Assembly (NCBI GenBank): GCA_021325575.1
Contig: JAJPGW010000009.1
Location: forward strand, 1-64,000
Origin: Gammaproteobacteria bacterium
GTDB taxonomy: Bacteria; Pseudomonadota; Gammaproteobacteria; DSM-16500
Reading direction: 5' to 3'
Length of the DNA stretch: 64,000 nucleotides
The translations under genes were made by a program, and so were the position numbers. The notes beneath the pieces were generated by a model that saw only the letters and a program-made list of their open reading frames with translations, was not told the DNA's origin and ran no database searches. Below, in pieces: positions 16,685 to 25,633 of this stretch (positions are counted from its first letter, which is position 1; every line of letters begins with the position of its first letter).

Positions 16685-18739
16685 ATGCCAACTTATTTCA
16701 ATGATTACGCAAAAGCCGCGACGAATCTCATCGAACAGGTCGGCAAAAAAATCACAATAGGCGTGCCACTTGGAATTGGTAAACCCATTGGTTTGCTGGA
16801 TGCTTTATATGAATTAGCTGCTAACGATCCTACCCTTTCTCTCACCATTTTGACGGGGCTTACTTTATCAAGACCGGTTTTAAAAAACGAACTGGAAAAA
16901 CGGTTTGTTGGGCCTTTGCTTGAAAAGACATTAGGCGACTATCAAACTCCGCTTTATGAAATCGCGCGGCAACAAGAAAAATTACCATCGAATATTGAAG
17001 TCATCGAATTTTATTTGACGCCTGGAAAATACTTAAAAAATAAATCGGTGCAGCAACATTATGTCAGCACCAATTATTCTCACGTGATTCGCAATATTTT
17101 GGATTATTCCATCAATGTGATCGCGCAAGAAATTTCAGCCGACAGTTCTCATCCTAATGTTTACAGTTTAAGTTGCAATACGGATTTATTTTTAGAAACG
17201 GTAAAACAACTTCATAAAATGCGTGACCGCGGCAAAACAATTGCGATTGTCGGTGAAGTGAATATTAATCTGCCCTTTATGTTGGGCGATGCATTAATTC
17301 CTGCAAATATTTTTACGGATATTATTGATACCAAACACTATCGTTCCATTTTTGCGATACCCAAACCAAAACTTTCCGCGACCGATCATTTAATCGGTCT
17401 TTACACAAGCACTCTGATTCCAGACGGCGCTTGCCTGCAAATTGGCATTGGCAAAATGGGGGATTCGATTGCAAGTGCCCTGCTGCTTCGGGAAAAAAAT
17501 AATAGTTTATATCGCGAAATTTGTAAAAAATACTTAAATCAATTTGATTCGACACTCACTATTGGCTCCTTGGATAATTTCAAAGAAGGCTTATATGCTT
17601 CAACAGAAATGTTAAGCGATAGCATACTTCATCTTTTTCAAGAGCATATCATTAAAAAATCCGTTTATGATCATCCCGGATTACAGCGTCTTTTGAATGA
17701 TAAAAAAATTACTGAAAAAATTACACCGGATTTTTTAGACATTTTAGTGAATGAGAAAATTATTAATAAAATTCCAACGCCGGATGATATTCAATTTTTA
17801 GAAAAATTTGGAATTATAAAAAAAGATGTTACTGGCGAGATCGAATTAGGTCCTCATTTATTAAAGGGCATCATGATTCATGCGGCCTTTTTTGCCGGTA
17901 GTTTTGATTTCTATCAAAAATTACGTGATTTATCTCAAGCGGATTTGCAAAAAATTGACATGACATCCGTCGAGCGCACCAATACGGTGTTATGGTCAAA
18001 AGAATTATCTGAATTACAGCGGCAAAATGCGCGATTTGCAAATTCGGCGATGATGATTACGCTGACTGCGGGCATTATTTCAGATGGATTAAGAAACTGG
18101 CAAGAAGTCAGTGGTGTGGGCGGTCAAGCGGATTTTGCTTATATGGCCGAAGAACTTTCTTCAGCGCGCTTTATTATTAATTGTCCGAGTACGCGCACCG
18201 TGCACGGCAAAACCTATTCAAATATTATTTGGGAATATCCTAATCTCACGCTGCCGCGATATGCACGCGATATTATTGTGACGGAATATGGCATTGCCGA
18301 TTGCCGCAGTAAAACCGATTCGGAAATTATTCAGGCGATTTTAAATATTACGGATTCGCGTTTTCAGCAACCCCTTTTGATAAAAGCAAAAAAATACGGG
18401 AAAATTCCAGATGATTATCAAATACCCTTGGTTTTTCAGAATAATTTTCCTGAAAAATTCCCACCTCTTATTGCTGAATTAAGACAGCATGGATTTGCAA
18501 AACCGTATCCGCTGGGAAGTGAACTGAGTGAAGATGAACAAAAAATTCAGGAAGCGTTACTTTTTTTGAAAAATGGTTCGCGATTGAGATTGTTTTTTAT
18601 TACGTTTATTTCGGTATTTTATTGTAATCAAGAAAAATATCAAAAATATTTAATCAGGATGCAATTGCTGTATCCTAACAATTTTAAAGAATGGATTTAT
18701 AAAAAATTATTGCAGTATGCGCTGAAGAGAACTTCGTAA
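16685..18739 (+). CDS. Acetyl-CoA hydrolase / 4-hydroxybutyrate CoA-transferase family protein
   Basis: The 684-residue protein belongs to the acetyl-CoA hydrolase/transferase family. The N-terminal domain has GVPLGIGKPIGLLDAL. The C-terminal domain has SGVGGQADFAYMAEELSSARFIINCPSTRT and VTEYGIADCRSKTDSE, which match the CoA-binding region of that family. It is longer than usual (500-550) because of an insertion around residues 270-420 and a C-terminal extension of about 70 residues. It probably moves CoA between carboxylic acids or hydrolyses acyl-CoA; the substrate is unknown. It stands alone, with family A repeat copy 2 just past its stop. Confidence 0.85.
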   Translation: MPTYFNDYAKAATNLIEQVGKKITIGVPLGIGKPIGLLDALYELAANDPTLSLTILTGLTLSRPVLKNELEKRFVGPLLEKTLGDYQTPLYEIARQQEKLPSNIEVIEFYLTPGKYLKNKSVQQHYVSTNYSHVIRNILDYSINVIAQEISADSSHPNVYSLSCNTDLFLETVKQLHKMRDRGKTIAIVGEVNINLPFMLGDALIPANIFTDIIDTKHYRSIFAIPKPKLSATDHLIGLYTSTLIPDGACLQIGIGKMGDSIASALLLREKNNSLYREICKKYLNQFDSTLTIGSLDNFKEGLYASTEMLSDSILHLFQEHIIKKSVYDHPGLQRLLNDKKITEKITPDFLDILVNEKIINKIPTPDDIQFLEKFGIIKKDVTGEIELGPHLLKGIMIHAAFFAGSFDFYQKLRDLSQADLQKIDMTSVERTNTVLWSKELSELQRQNARFANSAMMITLTAGIISDGLRNWQEVSGVGGQADFAYMAEELSSARFIINCPSTRTVHGKTYSNIIWEYPNLTLPRYARDIIVTEYGIADCRSKTDSEIIQAILNITDSRFQQPLLIKAKKYGKIPDDYQIPLVFQNNFPEKFPPLIAELRQHGFAKPYPLGSELSEDEQKIQEALLFLKNGSRLRLFFITFISVFYCNQEKYQKYLIRMQLLYPNNFKEWIYKKLLQYALKRTS

Positions 18740-18759
18740 AACAAAGCCATCGGCCTGAG

Positions 18760-18840
18760 CGTCATTGCGAAGCCTGCTTTTTAGGCTGAAGCAATCTTTG
18801 AGAGATTGCTTCGCCGCATAAAACGCGGCTCGCAATGACG
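18760..18840. repeat. Palindromic intergenic repeat, family A, copy 2
   Basis: Outer arms CGTCATTGCGA and CGCAATGACG enclose GAAGCAATCTTTGAGAGATT. It sits between the convergent genes at 18739 and 18861 and may act as a bidirectional terminator hairpin. Confidence 0.8.
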
Positions 18841-18860
18841 CCAGGATCGATCAAATGGGC

Positions 18861-19256
18861 TTAATAATTTTCTAGGGTTTTTTCCCAGTGACCCGGTCTC
18901 CAATCCCAAGCTAAACATTCACCGTTTGTAGCTTGTGTGCAGGCCCAGTATCCTTCGATCCAAGCGACACCTTCGGGAGAATTGCTGTATTCGCAAACGC
19001 GATGTTCAGGATACCAAACGCCTTTGTACCATCCTGCAGCAATGGTATTGCAGCGAACATAGCCAGCTGGTGTTGCAACCACTTCTTTTGCGGCGGGAAC
19101 AGGGGTACGGACGGTGGTGGTTTCGACTGTTTTAGTCACCTCACCGGTTGGACTTTCGGTGACTTTGGTTACAGTGGTTTGCTCATCGGCAAATGCACCG
19201 TTCATCCAAAAGCATGCCGCGGTTAAAATTGTTAGGATCTGACAGAATAGACGCAT
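18861..19256 (-). CDS. Small secreted protein of unknown function
   Basis: The 131-residue protein has an N-terminal signal peptide (about residues 1-23, cleavage after GAFA). A Thr/Val-rich stalk follows (about 25-60), then an aromatic-rich domain with YKGVWYPEHR, WIEGYWAC and DWRPGHWEK. These look like YXWXGXW-type repeats. Three Cys residues could form disulphides in the envelope. The function is unknown. GGAGGTG about 10 bp before the ATG is a strong ribosome site. Confidence 0.75.
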   Translation of the reverse strand: MRLFCQILTILTAACFWMNGAFADEQTTVTKVTESPTGEVTKTVETTTVRTPVPAAKEVVATPAGYVRCNTIAAGWYKGVWYPEHRVCEYSNSPEGVAWIEGYWACTQATNGECLAWDWRPGHWEKTLENY

Positions 19257-19372
19257 ATTTTAAACACCTCCGTTGTGAGAACTAGTATGAACACGCATCG
19301 TCTTGCGAAATTATCATTACGCGCGACATTGACGTAAACCCTAGTGTACTAAACTTTTTTTCTGAAATATAT

Positions 19373-19663
19373 TCAATTTACTATGCAATCAAATACTTTT
19401 GCTAATTGCGAGGGCTCCAAAATGAGCTGTTCTTTGGCTTTTTTTGTTAGCTTTTTAATATATCGTTCAATTTTCATCGCCTCCGCCTTCTGGCCTTCCA
19501 TTTGCCAACGTTGGGCAATTTCAAGCGGTTTAAAACTGCGGGTATATTTACATTTCGCCGTCCCCGAGACGTGTTCGGCGAAGCGTTTCATTAAATCAGG
19601 GGTATAGCCGGTATAAAAGCTCCCATTGTCACAACGCAATATATAAATCCAGTAGCGAGTCAT
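19373..19663 (-). CDS. GIY-YIG domain protein (UPF0213/YhbQ-like)
   Basis: The 96-residue protein is a stand-alone GIY-YIG nuclease domain. WIYILRCDNGSFYTGYT carries the two motif halves, ERYIKKLTKKAKEQLI is the conserved C-terminal helix, and Glu86-like residues are available for metal binding. Related small proteins are predicted structure-specific nucleases of unclear role. It is divergent from the cold-shock gene. Confidence 0.9.
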   Translation of the reverse strand: MTRYWIYILRCDNGSFYTGYTPDLMKRFAEHVSGTAKCKYTRSFKPLEIAQRWQMEGQKAEAMKIERYIKKLTKKAKEQLILEPSQLAKVFDCIVN

Positions 19664-19729
19664 TAGATTTTCTCTGTAATTCTGGTAGAATGGTACTGTT
19701 ATTTTTAAATTTGATGAAGGTTAAATATT

Positions 19730-19942
19730 ATGGCACGTGAAAAAGGCACCGTTAAGTGGTTCAACAACAGCAAAGGGTTCGGGTTTATTCAACGAGATAA
19801 AGGTGATGATGTGTTTGTTCATTTCAAATCCATCACTGGTTCTGGCTACAAATCTCTGGAAGAAGGCCAGCGCGTAGAATTTACCGTGACACAAGGTCAG
19901 AAAGGGTTACAGGCCGAAGAAGTCACTGTTATTCAAGAATAG
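19730..19942 (+). CDS. Cold-shock-domain RNA-binding protein
   Basis: The 70-residue protein is a single cold-shock domain with the RNA-binding motifs [16 protein letters not shown] (RNP1) and DVFVHF (RNP2), as in CspA/CspE. Such proteins bind single-stranded RNA/DNA and melt structure. GAAGG lies about 10 bp before the ATG. Family A repeat copy 3 follows 15 bp after the stop and may form the transcript's 3' hairpin. Confidence 0.95.
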   Translation: MAREKGTVKWFNNSKGFGFIQRDKGDDVFVHFKSITGSGYKSLEEGQRVEFTVTQGQKGLQAEEVTVIQE

Positions 19943-19957
19943 CAGACCATTATATAG

Positions 19958-20040
19958 CGTCATTGCGAGCCGCGTATTTTGCAGCGAAGCAAGCTTTCAA
20001 AAGATTGCTTCGTCGCAAAAAAGCGCTCCTCGCAATGACG
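19958..20040. repeat. Palindromic intergenic repeat, family A, copy 3
   Basis: Outer arms CGTCATTGCGAG and CTCGCAATGACG are fully complementary, with an inner hairpin around AAGCAAGCTTTCAAAAGATT. It lies between the convergent cold-shock and MerR-family genes. It is closest in sequence to copy 1 in its right half. Confidence 0.82.
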
Positions 20041-20047
20041 ATTTTTT

Positions 20048-20821
20048 TTATGAAACACAATCATAAAATTGATATTCTTTTTTCAATTTTATAAATGCCC
20101 TCGAAATATAATCCACAATCAGCGGATTAAAAGTGACTTGCGTTTCGGGTATCACACCCGTCCTATACCCTTCCCAAAGTTTATGGCTTAATTTTCTGTG
20201 ATTGCCATACACTTCATTAACTAAAAGATTCCATTTTTCAGCAAGCATCATTCCCGTTTCACTTTCAGGATTAGTATGCAAATTGGATTCGATTTCGTTA
20301 AATAGCTGGGACCAGCGATTTCCGTAAGAGGTCCAATAGTCTTCCGTACGGCTTGTTAAAATCATTTCAAATTCGGATTTTTCTTGGTGTGAAAAAAATT
20401 TTTTGTGCCAAAAAGCTTGTTCATGCTCATCGAGTTGTCCCACTTCCGTTACTTTCTGTATCACATTCCAATTGATCGGATCATTTAATTCGGTTTTTTT
20501 GAGTAGATGTTCTAATAATTTTGAAGCTTTTAGTAAACGCGCCGCTTCTTCGTTCATATTTTTGCATTGTGCTTGCAAAAAATTTTTTGGATCAGAAAAT
20601 TTCGTTTTCAGAATTTGTTTAATTTTATCTAGCGGAAAATCCATGAATTTTAGCATGGTAATTTGCTGCAAAATCTGCACGTCGTCTTCTGAATAAAAAC
20701 GATGGCCTGCACTATTTCTGAAACTGGGTTTAAGAAGACCTAACTCATCATAGTGATGTAAGCCACGAATACTAATGGATGTTAATTCACTGAGTTCTTT
20801 GACGCGATATAATTTTTTCAT
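20048..20821 (-). CDS. MerR-family transcriptional regulator with TipAS-like domain
   Basis: The 257-residue protein has the MerR winged helix (YRVKELSELTSISIRGLHHYDELGLLKPSFRNSAGHRFYSEDDVQ), then a dimer helix, then a C-terminal region with HEQAFWHKKFF and EGYRTGVIPE. This resembles TipAS domains that bind small ligands. It probably activates a promoter with a long spacer, but no target is obvious. It is 3 bp downstream of the small gene at 20825 on the same strand. Confidence 0.87.
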   Translation of the reverse strand: MKKLYRVKELSELTSISIRGLHHYDELGLLKPSFRNSAGHRFYSEDDVQILQQITMLKFMDFPLDKIKQILKTKFSDPKNFLQAQCKNMNEEAARLLKASKLLEHLLKKTELNDPINWNVIQKVTEVGQLDEHEQAFWHKKFFSHQEKSEFEMILTSRTEDYWTSYGNRWSQLFNEIESNLHTNPESETGMMLAEKWNLLVNEVYGNHRKLSHKLWEGYRTGVIPETQVTFNPLIVDYISRAFIKLKKEYQFYDCVS

Positions 20822-20824
20822 GGG

Positions 20825-21112
20825 TTAATTCCTTAGGCTCGTAACATTCCATTGATGTACCCACACATATTCTGTAATAAAATCATAGCTACAAAAAGCA
20901 ATTTTATTTAGTTTTTTTAGAGCAGTTTTGATTGATTTTGCAGGGATGCCAGTTTCATTCATCACCGTTTTGATTGGCAGATAATATATTTTGATATTAT
21001 TAGCGAAAGGCGAACTCATCAGATATAAAACTAGTAACTGCACTTCTCTGCCTAATTTGCGGATTTCCTCGCCTTTTTGGCTGGTCCAAAAAGATATTCG
21101 ATTGTCTTTCAT
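20825..21112 (-). CDS. Small phage-replication-protein-like domain, function unknown
   Basis: The protein of about 95 residues contains RISFWTSQKGEEIRKLGREVQLLVLYLMSSPFANNIKIYYLP and a helix-turn-helix-like MNETGIPAKSIKTALKKLNKI. This resembles the N-terminal domain of some prophage replication or DnaD-related proteins, here as a stand-alone piece. The ATG at 21112 is preferred over a TTG two codons upstream. It might be a truncated relic or a small DNA-binding protein. It precedes the MerR gene by 3 bp. Confidence 0.55.
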   Translation of the reverse strand: MKDNRISFWTSQKGEEIRKLGREVQLLVLYLMSSPFANNIKIYYLPIKTVMNETGIPAKSIKTALKKLNKIAFCSYDFITEYVWVHQWNVTSLRN

Positions 21113-21263
21113 TGACAAGATTCCCTATTTGATTAAAGAGACTTTTACCCTAAACCTGACGTAAGGTGAGGTTGCAAGGGGTAATGAAAACTTTTTACCC
21201 GCTGACCGATTGCGCTTTTATCAAGTTATTGGTAAAATAAAGAACATTTTTGGCGTATTAAAT

Positions 21264-22007
21264 ATGACCTTAAGAAAACAAATCGATGATAATAAAGCTG
21301 AAGTTGAGCTGGAAAAGCAAATTATTCATTACCCTCGTCCCGAAAGTCCGAGCTATAGAAAAAAACTTTTAGAGCTTGAATCACTTCGTGATGCTCGCGC
21401 AGAAGAGAAAATATCGATTCATCAAATTAAATTGAAAGGGGAATTGCTTGGTGAAGGCGGTTTTGGAAAAGCCTATAAACTGGGAGACAAAGTTTACAAA
21501 ATTTATCATTCACATGTCGAAAATACAGCAAAACGCAGCGCGGGTTATTGGAACAAAATCTATAAGGAGATTTATGATGGGAAATATGCACGTTATGCTA
21601 CTGCAATTCATCAAAAAATAGATGACGAAGAAGTACTTATTACGCCTTATATCCAAGGTCGAAAATTTAATTCTGATTGCTGCTGTATTCCAACCGCTCC
21701 GCTTAAACGCTTTACTAAGGCATTCAAAAAAATAGGATTAGGAATGCAAGACCCTGATCAAGAGGGAAATTTGTTAATAGTAGGTGAAGACCCTTTGCCT
21801 GTTGATCTGGATAATGTTTACCGTCTGCCGGAAAATTATTGTTTTTTCTTCTATAAATATTCTTCTTATGATCCACCTAGCCCGACGAGTTTGGCTTGTG
21901 CCAAAGTAGTTCATTTTTTTCTCCGCACTGATAATGCAAAGAAGACAAAACCTATTACTGAAATTAATGACACCATTGGGTTCAGATCCATTTTTATGAG
22001 AGCTTAA
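21264..22007 (+). CDS. Protein-kinase-like protein, possible effector
   Basis: The 247-residue protein has LGEGGFGKAY at about residues 62-71 as a glycine-rich loop and KVYKIYH with a candidate ATP lysine. Later, MQDPDQEGNLLI and LPVDLDN could stand for a degenerate catalytic loop and metal motif. It is smaller than ordinary kinases (about 270), the HRD motif is absent, and activity is uncertain. The ATG at 21264 is chosen over an upstream TTG at 21210. Short atypical kinases of this kind are seen among secreted effectors of intracellular Gammaproteobacteria; that role is inference. Confidence 0.5.
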   Translation: MTLRKQIDDNKAEVELEKQIIHYPRPESPSYRKKLLELESLRDARAEEKISIHQIKLKGELLGEGGFGKAYKLGDKVYKIYHSHVENTAKRSAGYWNKIYKEIYDGKYARYATAIHQKIDDEEVLITPYIQGRKFNSDCCCIPTAPLKRFTKAFKKIGLGMQDPDQEGNLLIVGEDPLPVDLDNVYRLPENYCFFFYKYSSYDPPSPTSLACAKVVHFFLRTDNAKKTKPITEINDTIGFRSIFMRA

Positions 22008-22043
22008 AGAGGAAAGGGATCATATATGGACCCCTTTTCGTTT

Positions 22044-23498
22044 TTACCAAATATGCGGATTAAAAAAATCATCCAACGAAATAATTCTATCAAAATAAGC
22101 GCGGGATTTGAGATGATCATTGTTTTGTTGATTGGTGATGAGAATTTTTTGAATGGTCTTATTTTTTGGATTGGGTAATAAACTGACTTTTTCAGAAAAT
22201 TCATCGATGACTGAAGTACTGATTTTGTTTTGTGAATATTTTATTTCACAAATAGATATGACTTTATCATCACGATCAAATAATAAATCAATTTGAAATC
22301 CCGGCGAAATTTTTTCAATTTGCCGACTGAAAAAACTTCCCGCTTGATACTTAATCCCTGAAAATCCTAACAGTGTTGCAATTTGTCTTTCATATTTTCG
22401 ACAAAATCGTTCAAAAGCATATCCAAGCCATTGGTGGAAATGCGACATGTTTATACCTGAAGAAAGATGATTGATAAAATGGCCTTGTTCAATTTGTTTG
22501 GTTAGAGGTTTTAAAAATTTAAAATAGTAATGCAAATAAGCATCGGCAATACAATATCGTGTTAATAAACTATTTTCAGGCTTGTTATAGGGCGAATATT
22601 TTTCTATAAATCCACAAATTTCTAAATCATTGAGTAATGAAGTTAACATACCGCCTGAGCGAATTTTTAATTTGGCTGATAATTCTTTACGCGTTGCGAA
22701 TTTTAATTGGCTTAAACAGTCTATTATTTTTTTATAATATTTATTATCAGCCAGACTACTTGTAAAAATTCGCTCATATTCATGCAGAAAAAAAGCGCCA
22801 GGTAAAAATGATTCGTTAAGTAAATTAATATAAATTGAATTGGGATTGCGTAATCGTTTTAAATATTCTGGCATTCCACCCAATGTAAGATAAGCATCCA
22901 GCACTTCCGAATTGGATCGTTGATGCAGCATGGCTTTTGATTCGATTAAATTAAATTCACGTAATGGCATTTCATGCTGCGAACGATTATAAAGCGCTGA
23001 CGATTTGACTACATGATTAATCATAAATGCGGGTGATGAACCGCAGAGAATCAAAATTAATTCTTTGTTGTGACGGAAATAGTTGTCCCAAACATATTTT
23101 AATGCGGAAATAAAATCATCTTCATAATTTGCTAACCATTGGACTTCTTCGAAGTACAATGTGAAAGGCCCTGTTTTTGTCACCTCGGCAATATTGACTA
23201 AGACATCCACCCAATTGGTTACCGCAATTTTGGTTAATAGCGGTTGTTCCGCATATTGCGCTAATTGCTGCATCACAAACTGTCTCTGTTCTTCGGGTGA
23301 AATATGATCTCTGCCTTCAAACTTTAATAATTGTCGGGTATAGAATACTTGTTCTAATAGCTCCGTTTTGCCGACTCGGCGCCTGCCATGGACCACAATA
23401 ATATGAGGTCCAGGTTGTGACATAATCGAGACTAGCCTCTCCATTTCATAGTCACGATCGATAAATTCTCTATTTTTTTCAATGGGATAGTATTTCAT
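22044..23498 (-). CDS. AAA ATPase with DUF234-like C-terminal domain
   Basis: The 484-residue ATPase starts with EFIDRDYEMERL and Walker A GRRRVGKT at residues 38-45. It has Walker B LYFEEVQWL and LILCGSSPAF as sensor. A winged-helix segment (TRKELSAKLKIRSGGMLTSLLNDLE) follows, and the C-terminal DUF234-like part has QIDLLFD and ICEIKYS, a PD-(D/E)xK-like arrangement. This is the 'archaeal ATPase' style and differs from the two DUF4143 proteins. Two 37-bp palindromes lie just upstream of its ATG. Confidence 0.87.
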   Translation of the reverse strand: MKYYPIEKNREFIDRDYEMERLVSIMSQPGPHIIVVHGRRRVGKTELLEQVFYTRQLLKFEGRDHISPEEQRQFVMQQLAQYAEQPLLTKIAVTNWVDVLVNIAEVTKTGPFTLYFEEVQWLANYEDDFISALKYVWDNYFRHNKELILILCGSSPAFMINHVVKSSALYNRSQHEMPLREFNLIESKAMLHQRSNSEVLDAYLTLGGMPEYLKRLRNPNSIYINLLNESFLPGAFFLHEYERIFTSSLADNKYYKKIIDCLSQLKFATRKELSAKLKIRSGGMLTSLLNDLEICGFIEKYSPYNKPENSLLTRYCIADAYLHYYFKFLKPLTKQIEQGHFINHLSSGINMSHFHQWLGYAFERFCRKYERQIATLLGFSGIKYQAGSFFSRQIEKISPGFQIDLLFDRDDKVISICEIKYSQNKISTSVIDEFSEKVSLLPNPKNKTIQKILITNQQNNDHLKSRAYFDRIISLDDFFNPHIW

Positions 23499-23515
23499 AA
23501 CGCCTGCTTATAAAA

Positions 23516-23605
23516 TAATTGGCGTAAATTTTTAAATTTTTTACGCCAATTAATGGTAATTATAGGCTTAATTGGCGTGAAATTCAAAAATTTTTACGCC
23601 AATTA
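23516..23605. promoter_or_regulatory. Tandem 37-bp palindromes upstream of the third AAA ATPase
   Basis: Two inverted repeats, 23516-23552 and 23569-23605, both have outer arms TAATTGGCGT and ACGCCAATTA around an A/T centre and are 53 bp apart. The first begins 18 bp before the ATPase ATG. The perfect arms and the tandem arrangement suggest a strong autoregulatory operator; the binding protein is unknown. Confidence 0.65.
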
Positions 23606-23699
23606 TTAAGAATAGTAGTGACAAATACAACTGGGAATTGTGTATCTATTTGATTTATATAATATTCTAATGTGCGTTGACTGTATATTTGGGCACCAC

Positions 23700-23732
23700 C
23701 GTCCAATTTATATTATCACTATAAATTGGACG
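23700..23732. repeat. Orphan 33-bp palindrome
   Basis: CGTCCAATTTATA (23700-23712) and TATAAATTGGACG (23720-23732) are perfect 13-bp arms around a 7-bp spacer. It has the same architecture as the ATPase-linked palindromes but a different sequence. It lies 117 bp before the protease-like gene at 23849, so it may be that gene's operator or a relic of another ATPase unit. Confidence 0.55.
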
Positions 23733-23848
23733 ATAGGGTAAGCGCAATATTATTGGTTATAGATGGACCCTTTTCTCTTTTAACTCATTGCTGTATAAGA
23801 AATATACATTATATGATACAATGGTCACACTTTTGTAGGTTTCAACTC

Positions 23849-25633
23849 ATGACCCAAACACGCGATAAAAAATACCTCAATCTAGCCCAAGCGGATATCG
23901 ACATAACGGAATTTTTTAAGGCGCATCCCTGCACCATGGCGCGGCGCGCTTTTTTGCAACGAATTCAAGAACTCATTCGCGAAGCGCATTCATTAAGTTT
24001 TTTATCGGAAAGTAAAGATCCTTTCGAAGCCGCCAAAGAAAATGCTAAAAGAAAACAAGCCCCTGTCAAGAAAATTGCTACAACGATTCTGCAATTAATT
24101 GAAGACGAACTGGAACAACCCGTCGTACAGCTTGGGGAAAATACCTATCTTGAATTACTCCAGTCGGTAAAACAGTGCGCTGCGAGCACTCTTTCATCAA
24201 CAGACATGATTACTTCCAAAATGATTGAGATGCACTATTCCCCTACATCGAGCATCTATCAGTTGGCTTCTGCTTTCGGTATCGATGTGATGCCCATGAG
24301 CCAAAGTATGGATCCTTTGAAAGGTAGTGATTTCTCTGGAACTTGTTTTGGTTATACAAAGCAACAGATCGATAAAAAAGAATGTCAACTGGATGCAAAG
24401 GTATTAGCATCACAAAAAAATGTTCGTGCCTATGCAAATCGATTTTATTCTCTATCCAATGATATTTATTCTCAACTCTACAATGTGATGGAATGGCGTG
24501 GGGGAAAATCCATCATCAGTATTAAAGACGGGGAAGCCACAGCACACGCTGTTTCGCTTTATTTAAACGATGACCAGTCATATATTTTTTTCGATTCCAA
24601 TTTTGGAAATTTTACCATTCCAAAAAAATTAACTTACGACTTTTTGGTATTTTTAATCACTCACTATTCTACTTATCGTGCTTCGGTTGTGACGGTTGCA
24701 GAAGAACCAAAACCCGAGCATGCGGAACCCGCACAGCCAAAAAAAATGGATCAGCAAGTTCTGAATCAATTTGCAAAAACACATTGCCAATCATTTCTAC
24801 GTAACTCTCAAGCAAAATTACGCAAAGCAACTTCGGTAGTGGCTCAAGTTAAGGCATTGCGAGAAATTGAATATGCTTTTTGCTCACAGCTAAATCCCAT
24901 TTTAAAAAATGTCAGTGATGAAAAAACCTTAACAGAAATTGCCGTTATGCTTGATGAAAGTAAGTTAGTACCCGCTCCATCAGAAGCACAAGAAAAAATG
25001 TTAAAAGAACAATTGAAAAAGAATTTTGCCTACTACAAAAAACACAAAGGGAGATTAACTCCACAACATGACGGAGCTACTCTGTCTGATATTGATAAAT
25101 TGGAACAACAAATGCTGAATGCCCCTAGGGCACTGACTTGCGTGACGGTTCTTGAATCATGGTATCAGGAAAATGGCTGCCGCTTTTCCGAAGTACGATC
25201 ATCCGTGATCTTTAGTATCATTAAACCCCTTGTAGATTGCTGTCCATTTCGCATGGCAATTCATCAAGAAAAAAGCCGTCTTATTAAAATACTGCAAAAC
25301 GCGTTGGCAGAAAAAATTCGTCATCTTGTTAGTTGGTCGAATCCCGAAATTAATATGAGTCTTTATGCGAATACCATCCGGTCATTACCACTCAATATTG
25401 ATTTGAAGACAATACTCAAGAAGATGGAAGCGATAGATGAAAGTATTTTTCCTTTGTTCCGACCGGCAAAAACTGACATCGATTATTTTTTTGTAAAAGT
25501 CAGAAATGTTGATACAAAAAATCCTGAAGGATTAGAAGAATTATTAAGATCAGTTGATCAATTGCTGGCAAAACTGGAAAAACCGGTGACAGCTCCTCAT
25601 TTCAGCCAGGCTGCCACTTCTTTGGCAAAATAA
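23849..25633 (+). CDS. YopT/C58-like cysteine protease candidate, possible effector
   Basis: The 594-residue protein is not recognised as a whole. Its middle has GTCFGYTKQQ (Cys166), a DGEATAHAVSLYL segment (His233) and YIFFDSNFGNF (Asp249). The order and spacing match the Cys-His-Asp triad of YopT/C58 papain-fold proteases, where 'HAV' and 'FFDPNFG' are typical. The C-terminal half is helical with no known domain. No signal peptide is seen, as expected for a secreted effector. The ATG at 23849 is preferred; an open frame runs to a TTG at 23726. The 3' end overlaps the convergent hemB by 37 bp. Confidence 0.6.
   Translation: MTQTRDKKYLNLAQADIDITEFFKAHPCTMARRAFLQRIQELIREAHSLSFLSESKDPFEAAKENAKRKQAPVKKIATTILQLIEDELEQPVVQLGENTYLELLQSVKQCAASTLSSTDMITSKMIEMHYSPTSSIYQLASAFGIDVMPMSQSMDPLKGSDFSGTCFGYTKQQIDKKECQLDAKVLASQKNVRAYANRFYSLSNDIYSQLYNVMEWRGGKSIISIKDGEATAHAVSLYLNDDQSYIFFDSNFGNFTIPKKLTYDFLVFLITHYSTYRASVVTVAEEPKPEHAEPAQPKKMDQQVLNQFAKTHCQSFLRNSQAKLRKATSVVAQVKALREIEYAFCSQLNPILKNVSDEKTLTEIAVMLDESKLVPAPSEAQEKMLKEQLKKNFAYYKKHKGRLTPQHDGATLSDIDKLEQQMLNAPRALTCVTVLESWYQENGCRFSEVRSSVIFSIIKPLVDCCPFRMAIHQEKSRLIKILQNALAEKIRHLVSWSNPEINMSLYANTIRSLPLNIDLKTILKKMEAIDESIFPLFRPAKTDIDYFFVKVRNVDTKNPEGLEELLRSVDQLLAKLEKPVTAPHFSQAATSLAK

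Noticed and set aside
23726..23848. N-terminal extension of the protease-like protein from a TTG codon
   Set aside because: The TTG lies in a 33-bp palindrome and no ribosome site supports it; the ATG at 23849 is more likely.
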